Origin: Flavobacteriales bacterium
GTDB lineage: Bacteria; Bacteroidota; Bacteroidia; Flavobacteriales; Flavobacteriaceae
Assembly: GCA_027065935.1 (NCBI GenBank)
Contig: JAMONI010000199.1
Coordinates: 1-11,081 of the forward strand
Length of the DNA stretch: 11,081 bases
Direction: 5' to 3'
Part shown: piece after piece, positions 1 to 6,471 of the stretch
How positions within the stretch are numbered: the stretch's first letter is position 1
How the letters are laid out: each line of letters begins with the position of its first letter
Made by a program: the position numbers and the translations under genes
The notes under the pieces: model-generated
What the model was told of the DNA's origin: nothing
Database searches by the model: none
What the model saw: the letters and a program-made list of their open reading frames with translations, nothing else

Positions 1-76
1 CAGTTTGCTTTCGTTTATTGCCGTGTTAATTTCCACCATTAATTTTTTTCAACGTGTTTTTTGTGTAAAACGATGA
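1..76 (+). CDS. 3' end of an upstream gene, possible membrane protein (partial)
   Basis: An open frame enters the window at base 2 and runs 24 codons to a TGA at 74-76. The visible C-terminus (SLLSFIAVLISTINFFQRVF, then CVKR) is a hydrophobic stretch followed by basic residues, as expected for a last membrane helix with a cytoplasmic tail. The main support is context: its TGA overlaps the recF ATG (73-75) as ATGA, the same arrangement seen at the next two gene junctions of this operon. The rest of the gene lies outside the window, so no family can be named. The alternative is that these bases are a recF leader with a chance open frame. A 24-codon open frame is short, so confidence is moderate. 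Confidence 0.45.
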   Translation, partial: SLLSFIAVLISTINFFQRVFCVKR

Positions 77-1158
77 TTCTGAAGGAATTGCATTTATATA
101 ATTTTAAAAATTTCAGCGAAAAAACTTTTCACTTCGCTCAAGCACTCAATGCTTTGACCGGTAATAACGGCGTGGGAAAAACCAATGTGTTGGATGCCAT
201 CAACATGCTGGCTTTCGGCAAGTCGTATTTTCACTTGACACTCAACCAAATCATTCGACACGGCCAACAGGAATTCAGTATCAAAGGGATTTTTCGCGAC
301 ACGGAAAACCGGAATACCGAAATCGTTCTGCTCCAATACAGAAAAGGAGAAAAAAAAATTTTGAAACGCAACGATAAACCTTACGAACGCCTGACCGACC
401 ATATCGGACGAATTCCCGTAGTGATGATTTCACCCTATGACAGAGACTTAATCAGCGAAAGCGGTGAAATCAGACGTAAGTTTTTGGACAAAATCATCGC
501 TCAATTCGACAAGGAATATCTGGCCGACCTCACGGCTTACAATAAAATATTGTCGCAACGCAACAGATTGTTGAAATATTTTGCTTTCAACAACACTTTC
601 GATGCGGAAACTTTGGAAGTTTACAACGAAAAACTCTCCCGTTACGGCACGAGAATTTTTAGCAAAAGACAAATCTTTATCGATAAGTTCAGACCCTACC
701 TTCAGGAAAAATACGCTTGGGTATCCCACCGGGCCGAAGAAGTGGATATCACTTACCGGTCCGAACTTCAAGACAAACCCCTTTCGGAATTGTTAGATGA
801 AAATTTGGAACGCGACCGCTTGCTTCAACATACCACCAAAGGCATTCACCGCGATGATTTGATTTTTCTCATCAACGGCTATCCCATTCGCAAGTTCGGA
901 AGTCAAGGGCAACAAAAATCCTACCTGATTGCCTTGAAGTTAGCCGAATACGAAAGCTTACGCGCCCGAAAAAAAAGTGCGCCCATCCTGCTCTTCGACG
1001 ATATTTTCGACAAATTGGACCCCACAAGGGTGAAACAAATCGTCAAGTGGGTGGAAACCGGTACTTTCGGACAAATCTTTTTGACCGACACCCACCCCGA
1101 ACGCTTGCAACAATTATTAAAAGATATCAACAAACAAACCGGAATCATTCACCTATGA
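73..1158 (+). CDS. recF: DNA replication and repair protein RecF
   Basis: RecF is a cytoplasmic SMC-like ATPase that binds at ssDNA-dsDNA gaps and, with RecO and RecR, helps load RecA during gap repair and fork restart. The 361-residue product has the usual family length and begins with the typical MILKELHLYNFKNF. The Walker A motif GNNGVGKTN is at residues 30-38, the ABC-type signature FGSQGQQKS at 275-283, and Walker B with the D-loop (PILLFDDIFDKLD) at 304-316; IFLTDTH near 335-341 fits the switch histidine region. The coiled-coil-like middle (about 130-250) is as expected. A TTG at 61 is in frame, but the ATG at 73 gives the family N-terminus and overlaps the previous stop codon as ATGA. 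It is followed by the DUF721 gene, again with a four-base overlap. All key motifs are present. Confidence 0.97.
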   Translation: MILKELHLYNFKNFSEKTFHFAQALNALTGNNGVGKTNVLDAINMLAFGKSYFHLTLNQIIRHGQQEFSIKGIFRDTENRNTEIVLLQYRKGEKKILKRNDKPYERLTDHIGRIPVVMISPYDRDLISESGEIRRKFLDKIIAQFDKEYLADLTAYNKILSQRNRLLKYFAFNNTFDAETLEVYNEKLSRYGTRIFSKRQIFIDKFRPYLQEKYAWVSHRAEEVDITYRSELQDKPLSELLDENLERDRLLQHTTKGIHRDDLIFLINGYPIRKFGSQGQQKSYLIALKLAEYESLRARKKSAPILLFDDIFDKLDPTRVKQIVKWVETGTFGQIFLTDTHPERLQQLLKDINKQTGIIHL

Positions 1159-1448
1159 GCGATAATAATACTTTTAATCTCAAACAAGCCCTGGATATGC
1201 TGTTGCGCCGGGACGGAAAACTCAAAAAGCAACTTACCGAAGCGCAGGTCAAACGCTTATGGGCGGAAATGATGGATAATACCGTAGCCCCCTACACCAG
1301 CAAAATTTCTTTCAAAAACGGGCGCTTGAAAATTTGGCTCACGTCCGCCGCTTTGCGTGAAGAACTTAATAGAGGTAAAAATCTGATACGCAAAAATATG
1401 AACGAAAAAATAGGCGAGGAACTTATCAAGGAAATTATCTTTTTATGA
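1155..1448 (+). CDS. DUF721 / DciA-like protein
   Basis: A 97-residue protein of the DUF721 family, which includes DciA, the helicase operator that helps load or activate the replicative helicase DnaB in bacteria lacking DnaC or DnaI. The family pattern is clear: an N-terminal helix (LKQALDMLLRRD, residues 9-20), then QVKRLWAEMM (31-40) leading to VAPYT (44-48), a short strand pair with NGRLKIWL (55-62), the SAALREELN segment (64-72), a basic helix and the ending EELIKEIIFL. The protein is short and essentially just the KH-like core; proteobacterial DciA usually has an added disordered arm. It starts with an ATG overlapping the recF stop (ATGA at 1155-1158) and its own TGA overlaps the next ATG (1445-1448). 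Family membership is secure. Its action on DnaB is inferred from homologues. Confidence 0.9.
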   Translation: MSDNNTFNLKQALDMLLRRDGKLKKQLTEAQVKRLWAEMMDNTVAPYTSKISFKNGRLKIWLTSAALREELNRGKNLIRKNMNEKIGEELIKEIIFL

Positions 1449-2023
1449 ACAAAAAGTTCAATATTCCCAACAGCATCACAACACTGCGGATTTTAAGTGT
1501 GCCGGTGTTAATCTATTTTGCCATAACAGGAGATGACCAAGGCTTTTTCGTCCTGTGGATTGTAAGTGTTTCTACCGATGCTTTCGACGGTTTTTTAGCC
1601 CGGATGCTTAAGCAAAAAACGGATTTTGGCGCCCGGTTGGACAGTATAGCCGATTTTCTCATGTATATCGTCACCTTGTTCGGAATTTATATGCTCAAAT
1701 GGGAAGAATTCGGCCCTTACAAAACTTTAGCCCTCGTTATTTTGTTTTACTTCCTCTTTACCGATTTGTTTTCTTTACTGAAATTCGGAAAAATTTCAAG
1801 CTTACATTTGTATTCTTGGAAAATAGGAGGCTTGCTCCAAACGGCCTTTGTTTTTTGGTTGTTTTACCGTGGTTTCGATACGTTTTTTTTCAAAATCGTG
1901 TTTGTCTGGACCTCTTTGGCTTTTGTCGAAAACATACTCATTCAAATGATGATGAAAACTTACCGGAGCAACATGAAACACTTTTTTTATTTTCTTAAAA
2001 CAAGAGACTCCGTAAAAAAATAA
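1445..2023 (+). CDS. CDP-alcohol phosphatidyltransferase (PgsA-like, substrate unknown)
   Basis: An integral-membrane enzyme of the family that transfers a phosphatidyl group from CDP-diacylglycerol to an alcohol (such as glycerol-3-phosphate, serine or inositol), with release of CMP. The full family signature is present at residues 45-70: D45, D48-G49, A52-R53, then eight residues, G62, D66 and D70. These aspartates bind the divalent metals and act in catalysis. The N-terminus (IPNSITTLRILSVP, 7-20) is the usual first helix, and four or more further hydrophobic segments follow (about 33-45, 70-84, 94-113, 130-142, 150-166). At 192 residues it is of normal length. The motif does not separate phosphatidylglycerophosphate synthase from other members, so I give no gene symbol. 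It is the last gene of the recF operon, and its final Lys-Lys-stop codons overlap the terminator of the convergent secDF. Confidence 0.9.
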   Translation: MNKKFNIPNSITTLRILSVPVLIYFAITGDDQGFFVLWIVSVSTDAFDGFLARMLKQKTDFGARLDSIADFLMYIVTLFGIYMLKWEEFGPYKTLALVILFYFLFTDLFSLLKFGKISSLHLYSWKIGGLLQTAFVFWLFYRGFDTFFFKIVFVWTSLAFVENILIQMMMKTYRSNMKHFFYFLKTRDSVKK

Positions 2024-2045
2024 ACCGCCCTTTAACGGACGGTTT
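2014..2045 (-). terminator. Intrinsic terminator of secDF
   Basis: Read on the minus strand, 2045-2022 forms a 9-bp stem (AAACCGUCC with GGGCGGUUU, one G-U pair) with a six-base loop, followed by A and then seven U residues (2020-2014). This is a textbook Rho-independent terminator 24 bases beyond the secDF stop codon. On the plus strand the same hairpin has a C-A mismatch and no following T-run, so it probably serves mainly the minus strand. The U-tract lies within the last Lys codons of the opposing phosphatidyltransferase gene. Confidence 0.85.
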
Positions 2046-2069
2046 GCATTATAAAGGCTTGACGTTTTT

Positions 2070-5006
2070 TTATTTCTTCTTCCCGAACTTTTCTTTCAAC
2101 AGTTCATACATCACGGGCGTAGCCACAAACAGTGACGAATAAGTACCCACGATAACACCTACAATCAAAGCGAAAATAAATCCGCGAATGCTCTCTCCAC
2201 CGAAAAACATCACCACAAGCAATACCAATAGTGTGGTCATCGAGGTATTAAGCGTCCGGGAGAGGGTGGAGTTTAAGGATTTGTTGATAATTTCGGGCAA
2301 TCGCAAGCTAATGTGAATATTTTTAAATTCTCTGATACGGTCAAAGATAACCACCGTATCGTTGAGCGAATAACCGATCACCGTCAATATGGCCGCAATA
2401 AAGGCTTGATCCACTTCCATGTCAAACGGCATGATGTTGTAAGTCAATGAGAATATGCCCAATACGATAATAACGTCGTGAACCAATGCGGCAATGGCGC
2501 CCACACTGTATTGCCAGAATTTAAAGCGAAACAGAATATAAAGGAAAATCATCACCAACGAAATAAAGATGGCCCATAATGCGCCTTTCTTAATGTCGTC
2601 GGCAATGGTGGGGCCTACTTTCATGGACTGCATAATGCCGTATTGCTTGTCCCCTTTGATACCGGCAAACTCTTCATAGGTCATACCGTCGGGAAGGAAA
2701 GCGTGCAAACCTTCGTAAAGTTTTTGTTGAATTTCATTGTCCACTTCTTCGCCTTTTACGTCGATTTTGTATTTGGTGGTGATTTTCAATTGGTTTTGTC
2801 CGCCGAAGGTTTTTACTTCGGGCACCACCTTGTTGCCTTTTTCGTCGATGAATACTTCTCCCAAGGCGGCGGCCACTTCGTTGGAATTAACGGGCTTGTC
2901 GAACCGGACGGTATAAGTGCGACCGCCTACGAAGTCCACACCGGGGTTCAAACCTTTGGTGAATACGGATAACAAACTGATTACAATCAAAATTCCGGAT
3001 ATGGTATAACCCAATTTTCGCTTTCCGAGAAAGTCGATGTTCAGGTTATTCAACAGGTTTTCGGTAAATGAAGTGGAGAATGTAACTTTTTTATCTTTTT
3101 CGAGCCAGGCTTCGATAATAACTCGCGAAAGCAAAATGGCAGTGAAAAGCGAAGCCGCAATACCGATAATCAAGGTGGTGGCAAAACCTTGAATGGGGCC
3201 GGTACCGAAGAAAAACAGGATGATACCGGTAATCAATGTGGTGAAATTGGCGTCGAGGATGGATGACAAAGCGTTTTTGTAACCCTCGGCTACGGCTTGC
3301 TTTACATTCTTACCCATGCGGAGTTCTTCCCTGATGCGTTCGTAAATCAATACATTGGCATCCACCGACATACCGATGGTCAGGATAACTCCGGCAATAC
3401 CCGGAAGGGTCAATACCAAACCCAAACTGGCCAATATACCGAAAATAAATATCAAGTTGACCAACAATACAATGGACGCTACGATTCCCGCCCGGCCGTA
3501 ATAGAATATCATCCAAAGCATAACCAAAACCAAAGCCAGCAGAAATGCGATGATACTTTTTTGGATGGATTCTTTACCCAAAGTGGGGCCTACGATTTCG
3601 GATTGAATGATTTCCGCTTTGGCGGGTAATTTTCCGGCGCGAAGTACATTGGCCAAGTCTTCGGCTTCTTCGATGGTAAACTTGCCGTAGATTTCACTGC
3701 GTCCGCCGGTGATGGGCCCGTTGGAAACCGTAGGCGCCGAATACACGATGTCGTCCAATACGATGGCAATGGTCGATTGGTTTTGGTAGGCTTCGGAGGT
3801 CATTTTTTCCCAAATCTTGGCGCCTTTACCGTTCATTGCCATGCTTACGGCCGGTTTGCCGTATTGGTCGAAGGTTTGGCGGGCGTCGGTAATAACGCTA
3901 CCGCTCAAGGGCGGAACGTTTTCCCGGTTTCCTTTAAGCACATAAAGGGCTACGATATCTTTGCCGGGTTCGGGTTTGCCCCAAAGGAATTTGGCATAAC
4001 GCAAATGTTCGGGCCGTGCTTTGACCACTTCGGGGTCGTGAAGCATCCGGTTTACCCGTCCGGTATCTTTAATGGCGAAGAAACCCGCCACAGGTCCGTA
4101 CCCTTGCTGCTTGATCAACGAAGCAAACGGATGTTGTTCGGCCAATTGATGGGCTATGTCGGTAGAGTCTTCTGCAATGAGACTTTCGGTATCGGTAGTG
4201 TCTTGGACGGTTTCGGTTTGCTTACGCGCCGAAAGAATGCGGTCGATGGTTTGCAGGTAATCCAAGTAATCTTCTTGTTTGTAGCCGTGCCAAAATTCCA
4301 ATTGGGCGGTACTTTGCAAAAGTTTTTTGATACGGTCCACGTCTTTGGCGCCGGGCAATTCCACCAAAATACGACCGCTTTTTCCCAAACGTTGAATGTT
4401 GGGCGAAGCCACCCCGAATTTATCGATACGTTTGCGAAGCACTTCAAAAGCGCTGACCATGGCTTCGTCCACTTTTTGACGAATGATTTGTTTGACTTGG
4501 GCATCCGTCATATCCGGGTTGATGTCGGACGAAAGTTTTTTGTTTCCGAATATTTTGGGAGCGCTTAATTTTTTTCCGGTTTCCGATGCAATTTGATCCC
4601 AAGCGTCAAAGAACAAATCCAAATAGGGTTTGTCGCTTTCTTTTTGCATCCGGTCGGCCGTTTCCAATGCCCGGTTAAAGTCGGGGTCGCGGGAATGGTT
4701 GGCCAAATCCTTCAAAATGTCACGCACGGAAATCTGCAGAATAACGTTGATACCGCCTTGCAAATCCAATCCCAATTTCATGGCTCTGTCCTGAACTTGC
4801 TTGGCCGTGTAACTTATACCTGCAAGATTAAACACTTCATGATTGGCTACGGAATCCAAATATTGCCTTTCTTTGGTGTAATCACCTTGAGCGTAAGTCT
4901 TGGCTTCTTTCTTAACTTTTTGATTGATGAAGGTGAAGGATAATTGATAAATGCTGATGATTCCCAAAAGAATGGCAAACGTTTTGACGAGTCCTTTTCC
5001 TGACAT
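2070..5006 (-). CDS. secDF: Fused protein translocase subunit SecDF
   Basis: Inner-membrane partner of the SecYEG translocon that uses the proton gradient to help complete protein export on the periplasmic side. SecD and SecF, separate in many bacteria, are joined in one 978-residue chain, the usual Bacteroidota form. SecD half: first membrane helix near 8-28, the GLDLQGG motif at 79-85, a large periplasmic domain to about 475 with a Thr/Asp/Glu-rich insert at about 260-290, then five membrane helices containing GMSVDANVLIYERIREE (545-561). SecF half: a helix at about 665-683, NPGVDFVGG (687-695), a periplasmic domain, and helices containing GYSLNDTVVIFDRIRE (878-893) and SRTLNTS (916-922). 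Asp549, Asp883 and Arg917 lie in the conserved motifs that hold the charged residues implicated in proton coupling. It appears monocistronic, with its own promoter and terminator. Confidence 0.97.
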   Translation of the reverse strand: MSGKGLVKTFAILLGIISIYQLSFTFINQKVKKEAKTYAQGDYTKERQYLDSVANHEVFNLAGISYTAKQVQDRAMKLGLDLQGGINVILQISVRDILKDLANHSRDPDFNRALETADRMQKESDKPYLDLFFDAWDQIASETGKKLSAPKIFGNKKLSSDINPDMTDAQVKQIIRQKVDEAMVSAFEVLRKRIDKFGVASPNIQRLGKSGRILVELPGAKDVDRIKKLLQSTAQLEFWHGYKQEDYLDYLQTIDRILSARKQTETVQDTTDTESLIAEDSTDIAHQLAEQHPFASLIKQQGYGPVAGFFAIKDTGRVNRMLHDPEVVKARPEHLRYAKFLWGKPEPGKDIVALYVLKGNRENVPPLSGSVITDARQTFDQYGKPAVSMAMNGKGAKIWEKMTSEAYQNQSTIAIVLDDIVYSAPTVSNGPITGGRSEIYGKFTIEEAEDLANVLRAGKLPAKAEIIQSEIVGPTLGKESIQKSIIAFLLALVLVMLWMIFYYGRAGIVASIVLLVNLIFIFGILASLGLVLTLPGIAGVILTIGMSVDANVLIYERIREELRMGKNVKQAVAEGYKNALSSILDANFTTLITGIILFFFGTGPIQGFATTLIIGIAASLFTAILLSRVIIEAWLEKDKKVTFSTSFTENLLNNLNIDFLGKRKLGYTISGILIVISLLSVFTKGLNPGVDFVGGRTYTVRFDKPVNSNEVAAALGEVFIDEKGNKVVPEVKTFGGQNQLKITTKYKIDVKGEEVDNEIQQKLYEGLHAFLPDGMTYEEFAGIKGDKQYGIMQSMKVGPTIADDIKKGALWAIFISLVMIFLYILFRFKFWQYSVGAIAALVHDVIIVLGIFSLTYNIMPFDMEVDQAFIAAILTVIGYSLNDTVVIFDRIREFKNIHISLRLPEIINKSLNSTLSRTLNTSMTTLLVLLVVMFFGGESIRGFIFALIVGVIVGTYSSLFVATPVMYELLKEKFGKKK

Positions 5007-5033
5007 TTATTCTTTTTTTTTCATTACAATGCG

Positions 5034-5064
5034 CAAATATATGATTTACGACCCGATTATCCAA
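5034..5064 (-). promoter_or_regulatory. Bacteroidota-type promoter of secDF
   Basis: On the minus strand, TATATTTG (5041-5034) matches the Bacteroidota -7 consensus TAnnTTTG exactly, and TTGG (5064-5061) sits 19 bases upstream, as expected for the -33 element. Transcription would start near 5027-5029, giving a leader of about 22 bases. The leader is A-rich (a run of A, then GAATAA before the ATG at 5006) and has no Shine-Dalgarno sequence, which is normal in this phylum. Confidence 0.7.
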
Positions 5065-5182
5065 TTTTTTTTGCCGGGCTTGTTGATAAATCTACGAACG
5101 CACGGGCTCGTAAAGATGGAATGGAAGCTATGCCGGTAGATTCTATGGCGTTTGGTTATAGTTTGTTTCGTTTAAGCCGAAT

Positions 5183-5221
5183 AAATAAGACCGCCCGGAA
5201 TAATACAAGGCGGTCTTATTT
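5183..5221 (-). terminator. Terminator hairpin after the efflux operon
   Basis: AAATAAGACCGCC (5183-5195) and its exact reverse complement GGCGGTCTTATTT (5209-5221) form a perfect 13-bp stem around a 13-base loop. It lies 21 bases past the stop codon of the adaptor gene. On the minus strand the end of the stem is U-rich and followed by AUUC, so it can act as a Rho-independent terminator for the pump-adaptor transcript. The rest of the gap (5065-5182), between this hairpin and the secDF promoter, shows no convincing gene or site. Confidence 0.75.
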
Positions 5222-5242
5222 GAAAATCTTGAATTCACACGT

Positions 5243-6460
5243 TTAATGGTCGTTTCCGCCTTCTTCGACACCGATCAGGAAATATCCCCCTTTAATCAAC
5301 AAAGTATCGGTTTTTTCAAATTTCGGCGAAAGTACGGCTACATAGCCTTCGTAATGTGCGCCGGTTTGAACGGGGACTTTTTCGAAGAGTATTTCTTCGC
5401 CTTCATTACCGGTTTTACGCAACACGAAATGATTTTCCCCGTCCGATAAAACGGCGGTTTCGGGAAGGGCGGGGGCGGTGAAATTTTTGTAAATGATTTT
5501 TATGTCGGTAAACATTTCCGGAAGTAATGTCCCGGCTTTTTTCTCATCCTCTATGTGTCCGTGGACATTGATAAAGCGCTTTTCGGGGTCCACTTTTTTT
5601 CCGATAAGAAACACCGTTCCTTTGTATTGCACTTCGGGTTGATTGGGCAGGTTGAAGACAAAAGTTTGCCCTTTTTTGATTTTGTGAATGTCTTTTTCAA
5701 ACACTTTGATTTCCACGTGTTTATGTTCGGTATTGATGATTTCCATCGCGATGTGTTCGGGTTCGATATATTGTCCTTTGGTCAGGTTAATAGAAGCCAC
5801 ATACCCGCTGATGGGAGCTTGAATACGGATGCGTGAAGTGATATTTTCCGGGGTGATGTTACCGGGTTGAATTCCGATCATACGCAACTGTTTGGCCAAG
5901 GCCGATTTTTCGGCGTATGCGGTTTTGTATTCGGCTTGGGTTTTAAGAAAACTTTTCGTCGATGCGATTTGTTCTTCATACAGCTTTTTTTGACGCTCAT
6001 ATTCGGTTTTTAAGTAGGCGGTTTGTTCTTTCAGTTGTAAGTATCTTTGTTGCATTTTGACGAATTCGGGGTTTTCCAACGTGAAGAGAATTTGTCCTTT
6101 ACGCACGTAATCGCCGTTGATCAAGTTCAAACCGTTAACATATCCGCCGAAAAGTGTGCTTACCGAAGCTTGGTATTTGGGCGGAACGCCTATCATACCC
6201 GAAGTGTGAATAAATTCCGCGAAATTTTTTTCCGTTACGGTTCCCAGGCGCATTTCATTGGCATCGAACTGTTCTTGACTGAGGTGAATGGTATGTTCTT
6301 CGGCAGGTGCGGTATGCATTTCTTCGGATTGATTTTGGTTTTCTTCACATCCCGTCAAAGCGGTAAGGAAGATGACGAGCAATGATACGATAAAACTAAA
6401 TTTTGTTCCGGTTTTATATGTCATTTGACTTTGTTTTTTGAGGTTTGTTTTATTTTTCAT
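5243..6460 (-). CDS. RND efflux periplasmic adaptor lipoprotein (CusB/CzcB-like)
   Basis: Membrane-fusion protein that would bridge the inner-membrane RND pump and the outer-membrane channel of a metal exporter. From the ATG at 6460 it is 405 residues: a basic N-terminus, a hydrophobic segment at about 21-37 and the lipobox LTGC with Cys38, so it is probably a signal peptidase II-processed lipoprotein. A short region rich in His and Glu (46-59) follows. The first half of the lipoyl/barrel-sandwich domain is around 95-130 (GGYVNGLNLINGDYVRKGQI at 105-124), the alpha-helical hairpin at about 131-195, the second lipoyl half at about 211-240 (APISGYVASINLTKGQYI), then beta-barrel and membrane-proximal domains to the end. 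The C-terminal tail (EEGGNDH) is acidic with one His. It starts 11 bases after the pump gene stop and is surely co-transcribed with it. ATG6424 would give a shorter, more typical signal peptide and is also possible. Confidence 0.93.
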   Translation of the reverse strand: MKNKTNLKKQSQMTYKTGTKFSFIVSLLVIFLTALTGCEENQNQSEEMHTAPAEEHTIHLSQEQFDANEMRLGTVTEKNFAEFIHTSGMIGVPPKYQASVSTLFGGYVNGLNLINGDYVRKGQILFTLENPEFVKMQQRYLQLKEQTAYLKTEYERQKKLYEEQIASTKSFLKTQAEYKTAYAEKSALAKQLRMIGIQPGNITPENITSRIRIQAPISGYVASINLTKGQYIEPEHIAMEIINTEHKHVEIKVFEKDIHKIKKGQTFVFNLPNQPEVQYKGTVFLIGKKVDPEKRFINVHGHIEDEKKAGTLLPEMFTDIKIIYKNFTAPALPETAVLSDGENHFVLRKTGNEGEEILFEKVPVQTGAHYEGYVAVLSPKFEKTDTLLIKGGYFLIGVEEGGNDH

Positions 6461-6471
6461 AGGAGTTGATT

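Noticed and set aside
1..39. A minus-strand open frame starting with ATG at 39 (MVEINTAINESKL) that runs off the left edge.
   Set aside because: Only 13 codons are visible, and it conflicts with the plus-strand frame that ends in the ATGA overlap with recF, which better fits the operon pattern.
18..47. Promoter-like pair TTG (18-20) and TAATTTTT (40-47) before recF.
   Set aside because: The -7 box lacks the final G of TAnnTTTG, the area is T-rich, and recF seems to be read from upstream.
3777..4568. A 263-codon open frame opposite secDF, and similar long open frames opposite the pump (for example 9323-9943 and 10321-10869).
   Set aside because: They are antisense to well-supported genes, their products have no recognisable family features, and they follow from the codon bias of the real genes.
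5093..5112. Short inverted repeat TACGA/TCGTA upstream of the secDF promoter.
   Set aside because: Five base pairs around a 10-base spacer are expected by chance.
5121..5246. A 41-codon plus-strand open frame between secDF and the adaptor.
   Set aside because: It runs through the 13-bp terminator stem and ends in the adaptor stop region; the product is unrecognised and there is no promoter or start context.
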